From Symbiodinium natans (lineage: Eukaryota; Sar; Dinophyceae; Suessiales; Symbiodiniaceae): 64,000 bases of DNA. The notes below the pieces were generated by a model. That model made no database searches, was not told the origin of the DNA, and saw only the letters and a list, made by a program, of their open reading frames with translations. The position numbers and the translations under genes are program-made. Shown one piece after another: positions 30,280 through 40,500 of this stretch (position 1 is its first letter; each line of letters begins with the position of its first letter). The DNA lies in assembly GCA_905221605.1 (NCBI GenBank), contig CAJNDS010000025.1, forward strand, positions 1,037,501-1,101,500, read 5' to 3'.

Positions 30280-31260
30280 GTAGACAGACCTGCTGTCGGT
30301 TGGGCTGCTGGTTTTGATGAGTTAGCAATTAGGGCTTCGGGTTGCGGGTTGCAGGGTTGCTTTGTTACACGTTGTGGGTTCCCGCTTAGGGCTGCAGGAC
30401 GTGTTTCATGTTTGATTTCTGGCGCGTTCGGATGTTGGGTTTGTTTAACTTGTCAAGGTTGTAGTTGACAGGTCATCCAACAATCCGAACAAAGAAAGGC
30501 CCTTTCATTCGAAATGGATCGATCCGCACACGCTCCAAGTCCATTGAACCATCCGACCCTCCAATGCAGCCACAGCATTAACTTGAACATCTTTTCCTTG
30601 TCAGCCCAACCCCCCCCCCCCCCCCCGAATGCAAGGATCCCCCCCGTTAGTCGTACCCACAAAGAAGGAAGAAGAGGAAGAGACAGAGAGAGAGGTGATA
30701 CAGGAGCGCAACACATAGAAGGCACCAGAGCGCACACAACCAACGACGACACAAGGCATAGAACATAGAAACACTACGACCACTGCAACAAATCAACGCG
30801 AGCAAAAGAGAGCAACAGCATCCCCCGAGGTTGTTCTGGCCGAGGGCCGCTGCGACCAGGGCTCTGGCCGACGGAAGAGCTCGAAGCTCGAGTGCACGTG
30901 CCTACCTCAGCCCAGGGATTCCACACAGGATTGCACCTGGGATGGCTTTTGGTTCATGGACCTGAGTGCAAGGCGCGTTGCGAGAGCAGACGGGAAATTC
31001 TAGGCATGGAATTCAGGAATCGGGCCGGGAAGCATTCCTGAAACTTGCGCTGACCAAAGCAGCCGCCTTCTTGGGTGGTGTCACGTTTGGGTTGAGTGTT
31101 GGGTGCACGGACTCGGGTTTGGGAGACAGAGCTCTAAGCGTGGTAGGCTTAAGGGTTGAGGGTTCTGAGGGCTTCGGTGTTGCGATAACTTTTTCGGGGC
31201 CCGAGCATTCACACCTAACTGATGCCTTCAGGATGCGGGGATTGCAGACTGAACTGACGA
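30280..31260. other. No firm exon; possible coding near 31000
   Basis: Contains a C tract (about 30607-30626). A frame with QESGREAFLKLALTKAAAFL at 31014-31090 may be an exon, but boundaries are unclear. Confidence 0.3.
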
Positions 31261-31261
31261 G

Positions 31262-31393
31262 ACTCAAAGGCGAAAGTCCAGATCCAAGCTGAAAAAGAGC
31301 GAGTTGCTGCAAACCACTTCTTGAGCCTTGGCGCCCGCAATGCTGCAACTCTTGCAATCCCCATGCTTTCCGCCGGAATCCGCACCTCAACTT
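31262..31393 (+). CDS. Exon, unknown
   Basis: Possible acceptor TGACGAG, frame SKAKVQIQAEKERVAANHFL then SLGARNAATLAIPMLSAGIR. Helical start, then a hydrophobic segment. Confidence 0.5.
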
Positions 31394-31441
31394 AAAGCCT
31401 AAAGTGCTGAGACCACGGCAGTCTTTCCACCTCAAGTTTTG

Positions 31442-31634
31442 CAGGCAAGCCGCAAAAGAAATGGGCCTGGAATTGAAGTCCAGTCTGATGTACAAGTCGC
31501 CACTGGGCTCTCGATTCTTAGGCTTTGAGAGTTGGCTCCGCGAGCATTCGAGGCTTCAGGATGGAGGATGGATGTTTGTGGGATCGGGAGCCGCGTTTGG
31601 TACAAAACCGGAGAGACCATGTGGTGTTCTGTGA
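31442..31634 (+). CDS. Terminal exon, unknown
   Basis: Acceptor TTTTGCAG, frame containing EMGLELKSSLMYKSPLGSRF then LGFESWLREHSRLQDGGWMF and VGSGAAFGTKPERPCGVL, TGA. The opposite strand is also open. Confidence 0.4.
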
Positions 31635-32196
31635 TAAACTTCTGTGAGAGGGGTGCGGGTAGCCAGCAGCCAGCAGCAAGCAAGCCCCGCATACGAAGCC
31701 TGTAGAACACACCCGCACAACGCATGCCCGCACACTTGCGCACGCACGCACGCAAGCACGCGCAAGCACACCCGCGCGCATACGTATGTATTTGTACTCG
31801 CACAGATTGGGTAAACGCGGCTCGAAGCGAAAGATGAAGACTCAGGTCCACGCCTGCAGGAGAGACCTCTGGCTGGGAAGAAGAAAGGGTACCGAGCACA
31901 CGGAGATTTGAGAAAATCCGGTTGCTAAGAAGAGTATTTGTTCGCTGTTCCTCGTTCTTGCGCTGAAGGATGCTGTGGCCGGGGGGGGGATGTCGAATCC
32001 TTTGTTCTGCTTTTTGGGTCCAGCTTGGTTTGCAGTAGGGAATATGCGACAATGTGCTTTGTTTGCACCGGATTCTTGAACATTACTGGCTTGGGAGGTT
32101 GAGTGTTTTTGGGGTGAGCCTATGCTGGACAGCCAGCTGGCACTGGATTTGAGCTGAATACCCGAACCATATACCCTTGACGTTCGCTTGTTGAAG

Positions 32197-32355
32197 GAAG
32201 AAGCAAACACCATCCCGGAACGACTTGCACCCCCAGCGCAAATTCCTGGAGGATGCGTGATTTTCCCCACGCAGAAGGTCTACTTCAAGGAGTGGGCCCC
32301 AACCCCGCTCCGGTTGGGGTGGCCTTCCTTCGGTTCCTTCTTCCCAGAGCCAGAG
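32197..32355 (+). CDS. Exon before an element-bearing intron
   Basis: Acceptor GTTGAAG, 53 codons EEANTIPERLAPPAQIPGGC then VIFPTQKVYFKEWAPTPLRL and GWPSFGSFFPEPE, donor GAG|GTATGA, phase 0. Strong coding character. Confidence 0.6.
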
Positions 32356-32394
32356 GTATGACGCGTGTTGCGTGGGCAAGCGTTTGAAGCCGCC

Positions 32395-32493
32395 TTGGGG
32401 GTTTACGAAAATGGGGGTGCCCTTTTGGGAGGGTTCCTGCAATAAGGATGAATACTATTTTGGGGTATATTAAGGGTACCCCTAATGGGGGAA
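32395..32493. mobile_element. TIR element in intron, family 1
   Basis: Left end TTGGGGGTTTACGAAAATGG matches the family-1 repeat; the right end is more diverged (GGGTACCCCTAATGGGGG). It lies inside intron 32356-32510. Confidence 0.6.
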
Positions 32494-32510
32494 ATGCCCA
32501 CTTGTTTCAG

Positions 32511-32573
32511 GATGCTGCCACAGGTGGCGAGTGCGGCGGCCAACGTGGCATCAACTGCATTTGCGCCCCTTGA
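32511..32573 (+). CDS. Short terminal exon
   Basis: Acceptor GTTTCAG, phase 0, 20 codons: DAATGGECGGQRGINCICA+P, then TGA. Small and Cys/Gly-rich. The fit in phase supports it, but an overlapping plus frame (MLPQVASAAANVAS) is also open. Confidence 0.4.
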   Translation, partial: DAATGGECGGQRGINCICAP

Positions 32574-32708
32574 CAGAAGACACACGAACGTAGTCCCCGG
32601 AAATGCCTTACTTGTTGGACATGAGCCGAGTACCTGCCAAATGGATCTTTCTTATAGGGACCTCTGAACCTCTGAACTCCCCAAAATCCTAAACCCTAAG
32701 CCCTAAAC

Positions 32709-32928
32709 GGCCCCAGAACCCCCAACAGTCTAAGGCTGTGAGCCCGGCAAAGCCCGCGACCGTTTAGCGCGTCTGAGCTTGGAGTCTCCTCAATGGGACA
32801 AGCACGAAACCGTCTTGAAGATGGCACTTGCCTCGGCAACTTTCCTCGTTGCTTTGGGAGGCTGAGGAAAGACTGGCAGACCCGAGGTCTGAACTGCAAC
32901 GTTCTCTGAGCTCGCAGAAATGCAGATG
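32709..32928 (-). CDS. Minus exon ending in telomere-like sequence
   Basis: The minus frame reads ASAFLRAQRTLQFRPRVCQS then FLSLPKQRGKLPRQVPSSRR and ends GGGGCC|GTTTAGGGCTTAGGG. This is the same donor configuration as the plus-strand exons, here on the other strand. A second minus frame is also open. Confidence 0.4.
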
Positions 32929-33070
32929 CTTGCAGTTGATGTGGTCTGTGCAGTTCTCTAAGCCCTTAACCCATGCATCAACCCATATCAGCCCACGGTT
33001 TCTTTGACGAGTCCCAAAACATACCGTCACTGTTGTAGAAAGTTGTTGCGAAGACAAGCACATCGAGCTA

Positions 33071-33308
33071 TCAAGTCTCTCGAGTTGTCGAACTTGGCTT
33101 GAACGCAGAAGCCACCTTGCGCAGCAGACCTCTGTGCTTGCTGCCCCAAGCTTCAGCTACCAGTGCTAGCTCTAAGGCGGGTCTGCGATGTCCGGTTGCA
33201 CGCCACCAGCACAAGGTATCGACCACTTCAAGACTGGATTTCACCAAGCTCTCGAGTTGGTTTGCCCAGTCGTGGTAGGCATCGCTGAACATCTTCAATG
33301 CCTTACAG
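33071..33308 (-). CDS. Minus exon, unknown
   Basis: Minus frame ALKMFSDAYHDWANQLESLV then KSSLEVVDTLCWWRATGHRR and PALELALVAEAWGSKHRGLL, to TGA at 33071. Clearly better than the plus reading. Helical, function unknown. Confidence 0.55.
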
Positions 33309-33916
33309 AGTTTGCTTCTCTGCTACCTTTGTTTGCAGTGTTGAAGAGGCTTGCATCATCTCTTCTTTTGTTGTGTGTTTTGTGCACTTGCAGGGAGCGC
33401 CAGGCAAAGTTGCATCGCACGTCAACGGTGAGTAGCCTGGTGCCAGTTTTCATGTCTGCCTGCCATGTCGTTTACATGCCACTATTCGGATGTCGAAGTC
33501 CCGCAGGACGTCACAGAAAATACGTAAGTGCAAGGTCATATTGCCTGCAAGTGCAGCGCATCCACGCAGCGTGCCACGTCAAGCAGCACCATGGCTGAGT
33601 CTACCTGACTTCATGGACGCGCCATTGCACAGCAACTGAGAGGACTGCACGAAACAACGGACTGCAACATGCTTGTAGCTTCTCACTTCAACTGGAAGCT
33701 AAGCAGCACTTGTGATGCCACGGTGCCCGCTATACCTCGAATTTCGTGCAGGCTTGGCTGCACTGGTTACGTCGGTTTTGCCATGTTTTGCCCTCCCCGT
33801 ATCAGTTACTTGTGTTTGATTTGAAGACGTGACAGGCGCCCGTGGCTGCACAGAGAAGATAGGAAAGGCAGGGGTTTCTGCAGCGTCTGTTTGCTCGGCC
33901 TCCCAGGTAGAGCTTC

Positions 33917-34237
33917 ATGGGCTGCTGTGCCTCTGCTTCCCAGTCACCAAGCAAGAAGCAGGCCAACGGGCATCCGGAGGGTGGCTCTCGTTGCTGCTCA
34001 TGGCGGTACATTGGTGCGCATTGCTGCAGTTGTTTGTCGTGCGAGCATGTGCTGGCAGTTTGTTTTCGAGGCTGGGTCTGTGTGGCACCACCGTTGGATG
34101 AGGAGCGGCCGGAAGGCAGCGACGTTGAAGTAGATGCTGGCGGACACGGAGCAGAGGCTGAGGTTGAGGAGGCGTCCAACGCGGAGCACGTGGAGGAGGC
34201 GATGTTGCGCCATCTTCGGTGGATGACATTCGCATAA
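33917..34237 (+). CDS. Small acylated acidic protein
   Basis: The ATG is followed by MGCCASASQSPSKKQANGHP. Gly2, Cys3, Cys4 and Ser6 form a classic N-myristoylation plus palmitoylation motif, so the protein is predicted to sit on membranes. The C-terminal half is very acidic (DVEVDAGGHGAEAEVEEASN) and ends LRHLRWMTFA, TAA. The Cys-rich middle may be an intron (donor GGCG|GTACAT near 34005, acceptor GATGAG near 34101). Up to 106 residues if unspliced. No family assigned. Confidence 0.55.
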   Translation: MGCCASASQSPSKKQANGHPEGGSRCCSWRYIGAHCCSCLSCEHVLAVCFRGWVCVAPPLDEERPEGSDVEVDAGGHGAEAEVEEASNAEHVEEAMLRHLRWMTFA

Positions 34238-34464
34238 GCAAAGCGTACTCATAATAGTTAGGCATGCCCTGCTACCTCTAATGTGTGTACTTCTGTGAAG
34301 AGTTTTGGCGCTGCTCCCACGAGCCCTTTAGAAACCTGAATAGCCCTTTAGAAGTCTGAATCAGGGGCCGTGAGAGGGGGCAGCAAAACTCGAAGGTTGG
34401 ATTGCTGTAGGCGCGGTATATCTGAGTTCCTGATTATTTTCTGCTTACCTTTAGGGCTTTGCAG

Positions 34465-34759
34465 GGATCGATGCAAGGAGCCTGGGGGCCACTAACCTTG
34501 AACCCAAGGAGGGGGAACCATGTCAACTGGAAGCAACCAGTACGGCAAAAGCCTGTGCCTCTGGCAATGGTGGGGGAGAAGATGTACGCACCAGAGTACA
34601 ACTTCACCGGCAAACACAGGAGGCAGAAAGGCAATTTGACATGGAGGACGGTGTGGAAATGCATCTGGGAGCAAAACTGGCCGAGTGATCAAGCGAAAGG
34701 TGGTCACCCGAGGAAGTGTGTCACAAAGGAGATCATGCACATCGGAGCAAGGCTGAGAG
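34465..34759 (+). pseudogene. Exon-like frame with in-frame TGA
   Basis: After acceptor TTTGCAG: IDARSLGATNLEPKEGEPCQ ... RQTQEAERQFDMEDGVEMHL ... KLAE, then TGA (34686-34688), and the same frame continues SSERWSPEEVCHKGDHAHRS to donor GAGAG|GTAGCA. Either decayed or mis-phased. Another plus frame (MQGSMQGAWGPLTLNPRRGN) is open. Confidence 0.3.
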
Positions 34760-34943
34760 GTAGCATCTCGCTTGAAACTGACAGGGTGGAAACATGGCAA
34801 GGGGCCCTAAACCCTAAAGCCTAAACCCTAAACCCTAAACCCAGGCAAACCCCAAACTCTGCCAAGGGGGCCTGGCAGCCGAAGATTTCGCAGGATACTC
34901 CTACTCGTTAAGGTCAACGAACGAAACTTACAAGCAGAGTCGG

Positions 34944-35576
34944 TCATAGACTCGCAGGCGTAGACTGTCTGATCTTCTCTTCATGCCGTTTTATGATCTT
35001 GTAGCCCTCTGGTGCCGGGAGGTACCAGCTACACCCGCAGAGGAGGTCGATGGCCTGCCACGACTGCTGGGCCGCGCCAGGCTCACTGCGTCCGTAGCGT
35101 CTGCTCATGGAGGGTCCAGGTCTTTGGGATAAGCCCGTGAGGTTGTGGGCCAAGGTTCGGATTTCGGGGTGTTTGCATTTCTTTGTGCTTCCACCAGTGG
35201 AGATTTTAGAGGTCCACGTTGAGTGACTTAGCATCCTCTCTGAAACTTCAAGCTGGTTTTGACGTTGAGCAAGCAATCTAACGTCTGGATGGGTCACATA
35301 CTTTCAAGAGTCATTTCCTGGGCAATTTGTCTCGCACTGCGTTCCGTGCTCGTATACAGGTGCGATGTCAGAGGATGTCCTCGCAGACCGTAGACCCATG
35401 TCATTCTGTAGCGGCGGTATGACGGCACGAACTCCTCTCAAGGGAAGGACAGGAACAAATCCAACTTGAACATGCAAGGTCCTTTTCGGCCTGATCATCT
35501 GATCGAACCCATCACGCATCAGCTTCAGGGCACAGCAGTAGGTCCTGTCAAGGCAGAACACAACGCACAAAACCAC
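34944..35576 (-). CDS. Long minus-strand frame with one in-frame TGA
   Basis: Two adjacent minus-strand open frames are in the same phase: 35576-35304 (TYCCALKLMRDGFDQMIRPK, VQVGFVPVLPLRGVRAVIPP) and 35297-34944 (DVRLLAQRQNQLEVSERMLS, WQAIDLLCGCSWYLPAPEGY, KIIKRHEEKIRQ). Only the TGA at 35304-35306 and two downstream codons separate them. Both halves look coding. A tiny frame-preserving intron, a recent nonsense mutation or a sequencing error could explain it. Product unknown. Confidence 0.5.
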
Positions 35577-35789
35577 CTAGCCGCTAGCCATACACCACGG
35601 ATCAAGGCAGCGTTCCGTTGCATCTGGGTCACAGGATGTCATGCACTGATCTGAGATAGAAGGAAGGGGGGCTAGCCGACTTGCCAAAGACCTGTCCATG
35701 CAACCGTGGGCCCTTGCGCGCCAGGTCCCCGGTGGGAATGCTGGCCCAGGCCCTGTGCAGGAAGCTCTTTGGTGTCCTGGGGTTTAGGG

Positions 35790-36036
35790 CTTCGGGCTTA
35801 GGCAAAAGGGTTTAAGCCCCCGCAGCACTCGGTTCTTCCCTGCGAGGCCTGCGACGAGCCCGACAAGCTGAGCCGGCAGCGCCTTGGCGAGCTTGGAAGT
35901 GGGAGGAGTCTCTTCTCCCACAAACCTTGCATGCATACCACGGCCAGGCCGAGCTTGTCGGTTCATCCAGGCTCAGCTGCCAGACTTCAGGGTGTGTTCA
36001 GAGGAATGTGGCGAAAATGAGAGCACGTGCCGACAG
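35790..36036 (+). CDS. Exon with Cys-rich end
   Basis: The intron before it carries degenerate GGTTTAGGGCTT repeats and ends CCCCCGCAG near 35823. The frame ends GRACRFIQAQLPDFRVCSEE and CGENESTCRQ at a strong donor CAG|GTGAGC. Left boundary uncertain (about 35824-35880). Confidence 0.4.
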
Positions 36037-36412
36037 GTGAGCGTGCTGCGACATCCTTCACGCAGTCCAGGCCAGGCCTGGTAAATCAGAGTTCCTTTCT
36101 TGTCATCCCTATTATTTCCCCAAACAGGCACCGTTTGGGGTCTAACCTCAGAAAACAAGGGTCACGCGCTTGGCCAGATGGGTGTCACGCGCTTCGGGTC
36201 TGTGGTCTCCCATGGTCTCCCATCATCTCAAACATCCGAATCCCATTCAATCAAGCAAGCCCATGCTTCTGCCACTACACCCGAGTGCCAAAATCATTCA
36301 CCCTGCTAAGCCGACACCACATTGTTTCATGTCTCACGGCACATGAGACTTCCATGTTGAGCAAACATGAACAATCCTGGGAAAAAAGGGACGGGCTGCG
36401 GAGAGCTGAAAG

Positions 36413-36432
36413 GCGCGCGCGCGCGCGCGCGC
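36413..36432. repeat. (GC)n tract
   Basis: About ten alternating GC units. Confidence 0.9.
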
Positions 36433-36550
36433 TGTATTCTTCCAAAATTGGAGTGGACGGGTCGTCCAGTTCCGCAAGGGCGCATACGCACGCGCTTGCT
36501 TGTGCCAAGGGACGCCCACGAGCATGTCTTGTTACGTGTTGCACTCCCCT

Positions 36551-36708
36551 GTGTGTTCTTTTGTCCTCGCACTGCCCTCGGAAGACGGGAGGGTTTTTGC
36601 ATGCTTGCATGCGCGAGCCGCATTGTTTTCAGGGTCCTGCCAAGCGGTCCGGATCGGTTTGCATCTTGGATTTGTCAGTTCGCGCCGCCCTCAGAAGTAG
36701 GAGCTGGC
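36551..36708 (+). repeat. Dispersed repeat, copy 1
   Basis: About 160 bp resembling 62088-62246. Shared blocks include GGAAGAC-GGAGGGT, TGCATGCTTGCA, GGTCCTGCCAAGCGG and TTTGCATCTTGG. Encoded peptides are similar in one frame, but there is no evidence that they are translated. Confidence 0.7.
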
Positions 36709-36782
36709 CAGGTCCTCAGCCCTCACAAGTAGTGGTTGATCGTCGTGAGGGCAGACCTATTTGTCCTGAGCTGAACCTCGCC

Positions 36783-36880
36783 GGACGTGTTCAACCAACC
36801 TGCACCCGTCGTCGCCTGAAAGAAGCCCCATCCGCGCAACCAACCTGCACCCCGTCGTCGCCTCAAAGAAGCCCCATCCG
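36783..36880 (-). repeat. AACCTGCACCC-type repeat, copy 1
   Basis: Two units of CAACCAACCTGCACCC then GTCGTCGCCTGAAAGAAGCC. The reverse complement occurs at 44180-44300, and the first half recurs at 50930-51175. Confidence 0.75.
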
Positions 36881-36931
36881 TATCACCAAGACCCTTAACC
36901 CTTAACCATAACCCTTAACTTTTCAACCTAG

Positions 36932-36991
36932 ACCACGGAGAAAGTCATCAAAGCCCGGGCCTCGATCGTCAAGCAAGCCAGAGGCAACTAG
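36932..36991 (+). CDS. Short terminal exon
   Basis: The preceding intron contains ACCCTTA repeats and ends CAACCTAG. Frame TTEKVIKARASIVKQARGN, TAG. Basic helix, unknown. Confidence 0.45.
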   Translation, partial: TTEKVIKARASIVKQARGN

Positions 36992-37519
36992 GCCGCTAAA
37001 AATTGTTTTTGCTTCTGCAGTGCTTTGAAAGTGCGAACGGTGGAAAAACATAGGATGTTTTTGCGGCTTGTTCCTGTTTGCATGGTGCTGCATGACTCAT
37101 CTAGTAAGGGGCCGGCACTGAAGTTTAGGGTAACCCTAAACGCCTGTAAAATTTTATGTCGCGTTTTTGTTTCACGCGCTTTCCCTGTCTCTACAATCTT
37201 ACTGTTTGGGGTCTTCGCCGGCATATTTCAAGGAGATTATACACGAAACAGCGCCAGAGGACAGACAGCCAGATGCATTTAGGCGCCGGCGAGGAATTCA
37301 TTTGTATTCGCATTTCCTGTCCGCACAATGCCATATTCGTGGTTTTGGAGGGGGCCGGGTGCCCAAATGAATTTAATTGCCCAGCCTCTGAAAATGCATT
37401 TGGGCATTGGACCCCTTTCGAGATTGCTGCGAAACATCGAAGATTTTTATGTAGAAAGCAATGAAAAAGCACACCTGGGAAGGACGCTGCCGAAGAACCG
37501 TCTTTGCACACGAGTGTCA

Positions 37520-40500
37520 CTTTGTCATTGTCTTCAAAAAATCAAACATGTCCCCCCCCCTTCGTGCTCGTAAGGTTTGGTGAGGGCCCCTCGAGGTTAG
37601 GCGTGAAGCCCTAGAACCATAACGTGCTTGAACGGCCCAGTGTGCGAGGGTTGAAGGTTTCAGAGAGGCGTCTTGGTTGGTCCTCGTGTGTGCGAAAGAC
37701 TGAGCGTGATCAACTAGCATCCTGCTTTTTGGGGGGCCGAGCGTACTCAAAAAGCACCCAAGTTTTGGGATTCAGAACACTGTAGAAGTAAAAACATATA
37801 CCTTAGAGGTTTGTCGTATGTCCCCTCCCTTTGTGCTTGTCGAGCTCGTAGGCTAACATCGTAAGCAACTAGCACAAAGCACAAGTTGTCAGGGCTGGTC
37901 GCAGGGGCATATTTACAACCCTTATGGAGCCACGATTACGTTACCAGCACAGGGATAAACATCTCAATGTACTTTATCCACCTCTTTTACGGAACGTAAT
38001 TTCTGGTCGCAGGGGCATATTCACAAACAACCCTTTTCGAGCCACGATTGCATTACCAGCACAGGATCTTGGGTTTCATCGTAAGCAACCAGCACCCCAT
38101 CTGCGCCCTGATGACCAAACAGCTCGCGCCAGAGCTCTTTTCCCCCATACAATGGCCAACTTGCAAGAAGAAGTTTGCCACGCGAAGCTCCGAGGCATGA
38201 CGGTTTTTGCTTCTTTGTAAACCTTTGTATTTCCCAAATGCCCGGAAACCAATCCGCGCACACTTTCTCGATGTTTTCCATGGTCGGCGCTTGTGTCTTT
38301 GGTTGCCAAAATTAAAACACCCGAGCGTTAAAACACCCCAGGCGCGAGCTATTGCATGGTCACTGGCCTGAGCTATTTGGGCGTACTCAAATAGCACCCA
38401 AGTCTTGAGGACCAGGCGTGTTCAACTAGCATCCTGTTTTTTTGGGGACCGAGCGTACTCAAATAGCACCCAAGTCTTGGGGGCCGAGCGTGTTCAACTA
38501 GCATCCTGCTTTTTGGGGACCGAGCTTACTGCAATAGCACCCAAGTTTTAGGACCGAGCGTGTTCAACTAGCATCCTGCTTTTTGGGGACCGAGCGTACT
38601 CAAATGGCACCCAAGTTTTTGGGGACAGCATTTTCTGAACACTGTGGAAGTAAAATCATTTCCTTTCGAGGTTTGTGGTATGTTCCCTCCCTTTTTGTGC
38701 TTGTAGGGTTGGGTGAGAACCAAATAGCTGGCGCCATGGCGCAAGCTATTTGGTCGCAGGGGCACCATCTATGAGCGTTCTGCGCCCAAAGAGCCTGTGC
38801 TGGTAGCGTAATCGTGGCACTCTAGCTGGCCTGCATGTTAAAACGGTTCCAAAAGCTTGTGCTTGGCAACATAATCGTGGCCCCATAACCCGCCTGCACT
38901 TTAAAGCGGTTACGTTAACCTTTAGGGCCCTCACCCTACGAGCACGAAGGGACATGCGACAAACATCTAGGGCCCTCACCACACCCTAGCACGAAGGGAG
39001 GGACATACGACAAACCTCTAAGGGAGATGTTTTTACTTCTACAATGTTCTGAAAGTGCAAACATCAGAAAAAACATAGGATGCTGTGCGCGCTTGGACGC
39101 CCTATGGAGCCGCGATTACGTTTCCAGCACACAAGGGATAAACATCTTTATTTACTTCAGCCGCTCTTTTTCGGGGATGCGAAGCCTTTTCGCAGAGCAA
39201 GAAGAGAGTTGGGTAAAAACCCTGCTTGCTCTGCGAAAAGGTTCTATACAAGCGCAAGAATGCCCTATGTTTTTCGTTTCCACTTGCAGAACACTGTAGA
39301 AGTAAAACATATTCCTTAGGGGTTTGTCGTATGTCCCCTCCCTTCGTGCTCGTAAGGTTTTGGTGCAGGGCCCTAGAAGTTTGTGGCATGTCCCCTCCCT
39401 TCTTGCTCGTAGAGTGAGCCCCTCGAGGTGAGGCCTGCATGCCCTAGAACCATAACTTGCTTCAAGGGCCCAGCGTGCGAGGTTTAAAGGTTTCAGAGAG
39501 GCGTCTTGGTTAGTCCTTGTGTGGGCGAAGAGACTGAGCGTGTTCAACTAGCATCCTGCTTTCGGGGACCGAGTGTACTGAAACAGCACCCCAGTTTCCT
39601 GCTTTGCGGGACCGAGCGTGTTCACCTAGCATCCTGCTTTTTGGGGACCGAGCATACTCAAATAGCACCCAAGCATTGGGGACGGACCGTGTTCAACTAG
39701 CATCCTGCTTCTTGGGGACCGAGTGTACTCAAAAATCACCCAAGTTTTGGGGACCGAGCGTGTTCAATTAGCAACCTGCTTTTTGGTCACCGAGCGTACT
39801 CAAAGAGCACCCAAGTTTTGGGGACCGCACCTTCAGAACACTGTAGAAGAAAAAACATATCCCTTCCAGGTTGTCGTATGTCCCCTTTGTGCTCGTAGGA
39901 TTCGTAGGATTTGGTGAGGGCCCTCGAAGTTTGTCGTATGTCCCCTCCCTTCGAGCTCGTAGGGTGACATCGTAAGCAACTAGCACCTGCGCCCTGCTGA
40001 CCAAATAGTTCGCACCAAGGCAGAAGCTATTTGGCCGCAGGGGAAACCTCTATGGTGTTTTAACACGTTAAGACGTGTTTTCAGTGGTAGTGTTCTGCAC
40101 CCAAAACCCTGTGCTGGTAGCGTAATCGTGGCACTCTCGCCCGCCTGCATTTTAAAACGGTTCCAAAAGCTTGTGCTTGGCAACATAATCGTGGCCCCAT
40201 AACCCGCCTGCACTTTAAAGCGGTTACGTTAACCTTTAGGGGACATACGACAAACCTCTAAGGGAGACGTTTTACTTCTACAATGTTCTGAAAGTGCAAA
40301 CATCAGAAAAAAACATAGGATGTTTTTGCGCTTGTACACCCTATGGAGCCGCGATCACGTTACCAGCACACAAGGGATAAGCATCTTTATTTACTTCAAC
40401 CACTTTTTGAGGGGCTGTGAAACCTTTTCGCAAAGCAAGAAGAGTTCGGTAAAAACCCGCTTGCTCTGCGAAAAGTTCGCACTTCCCAGCACTGTAGAAG

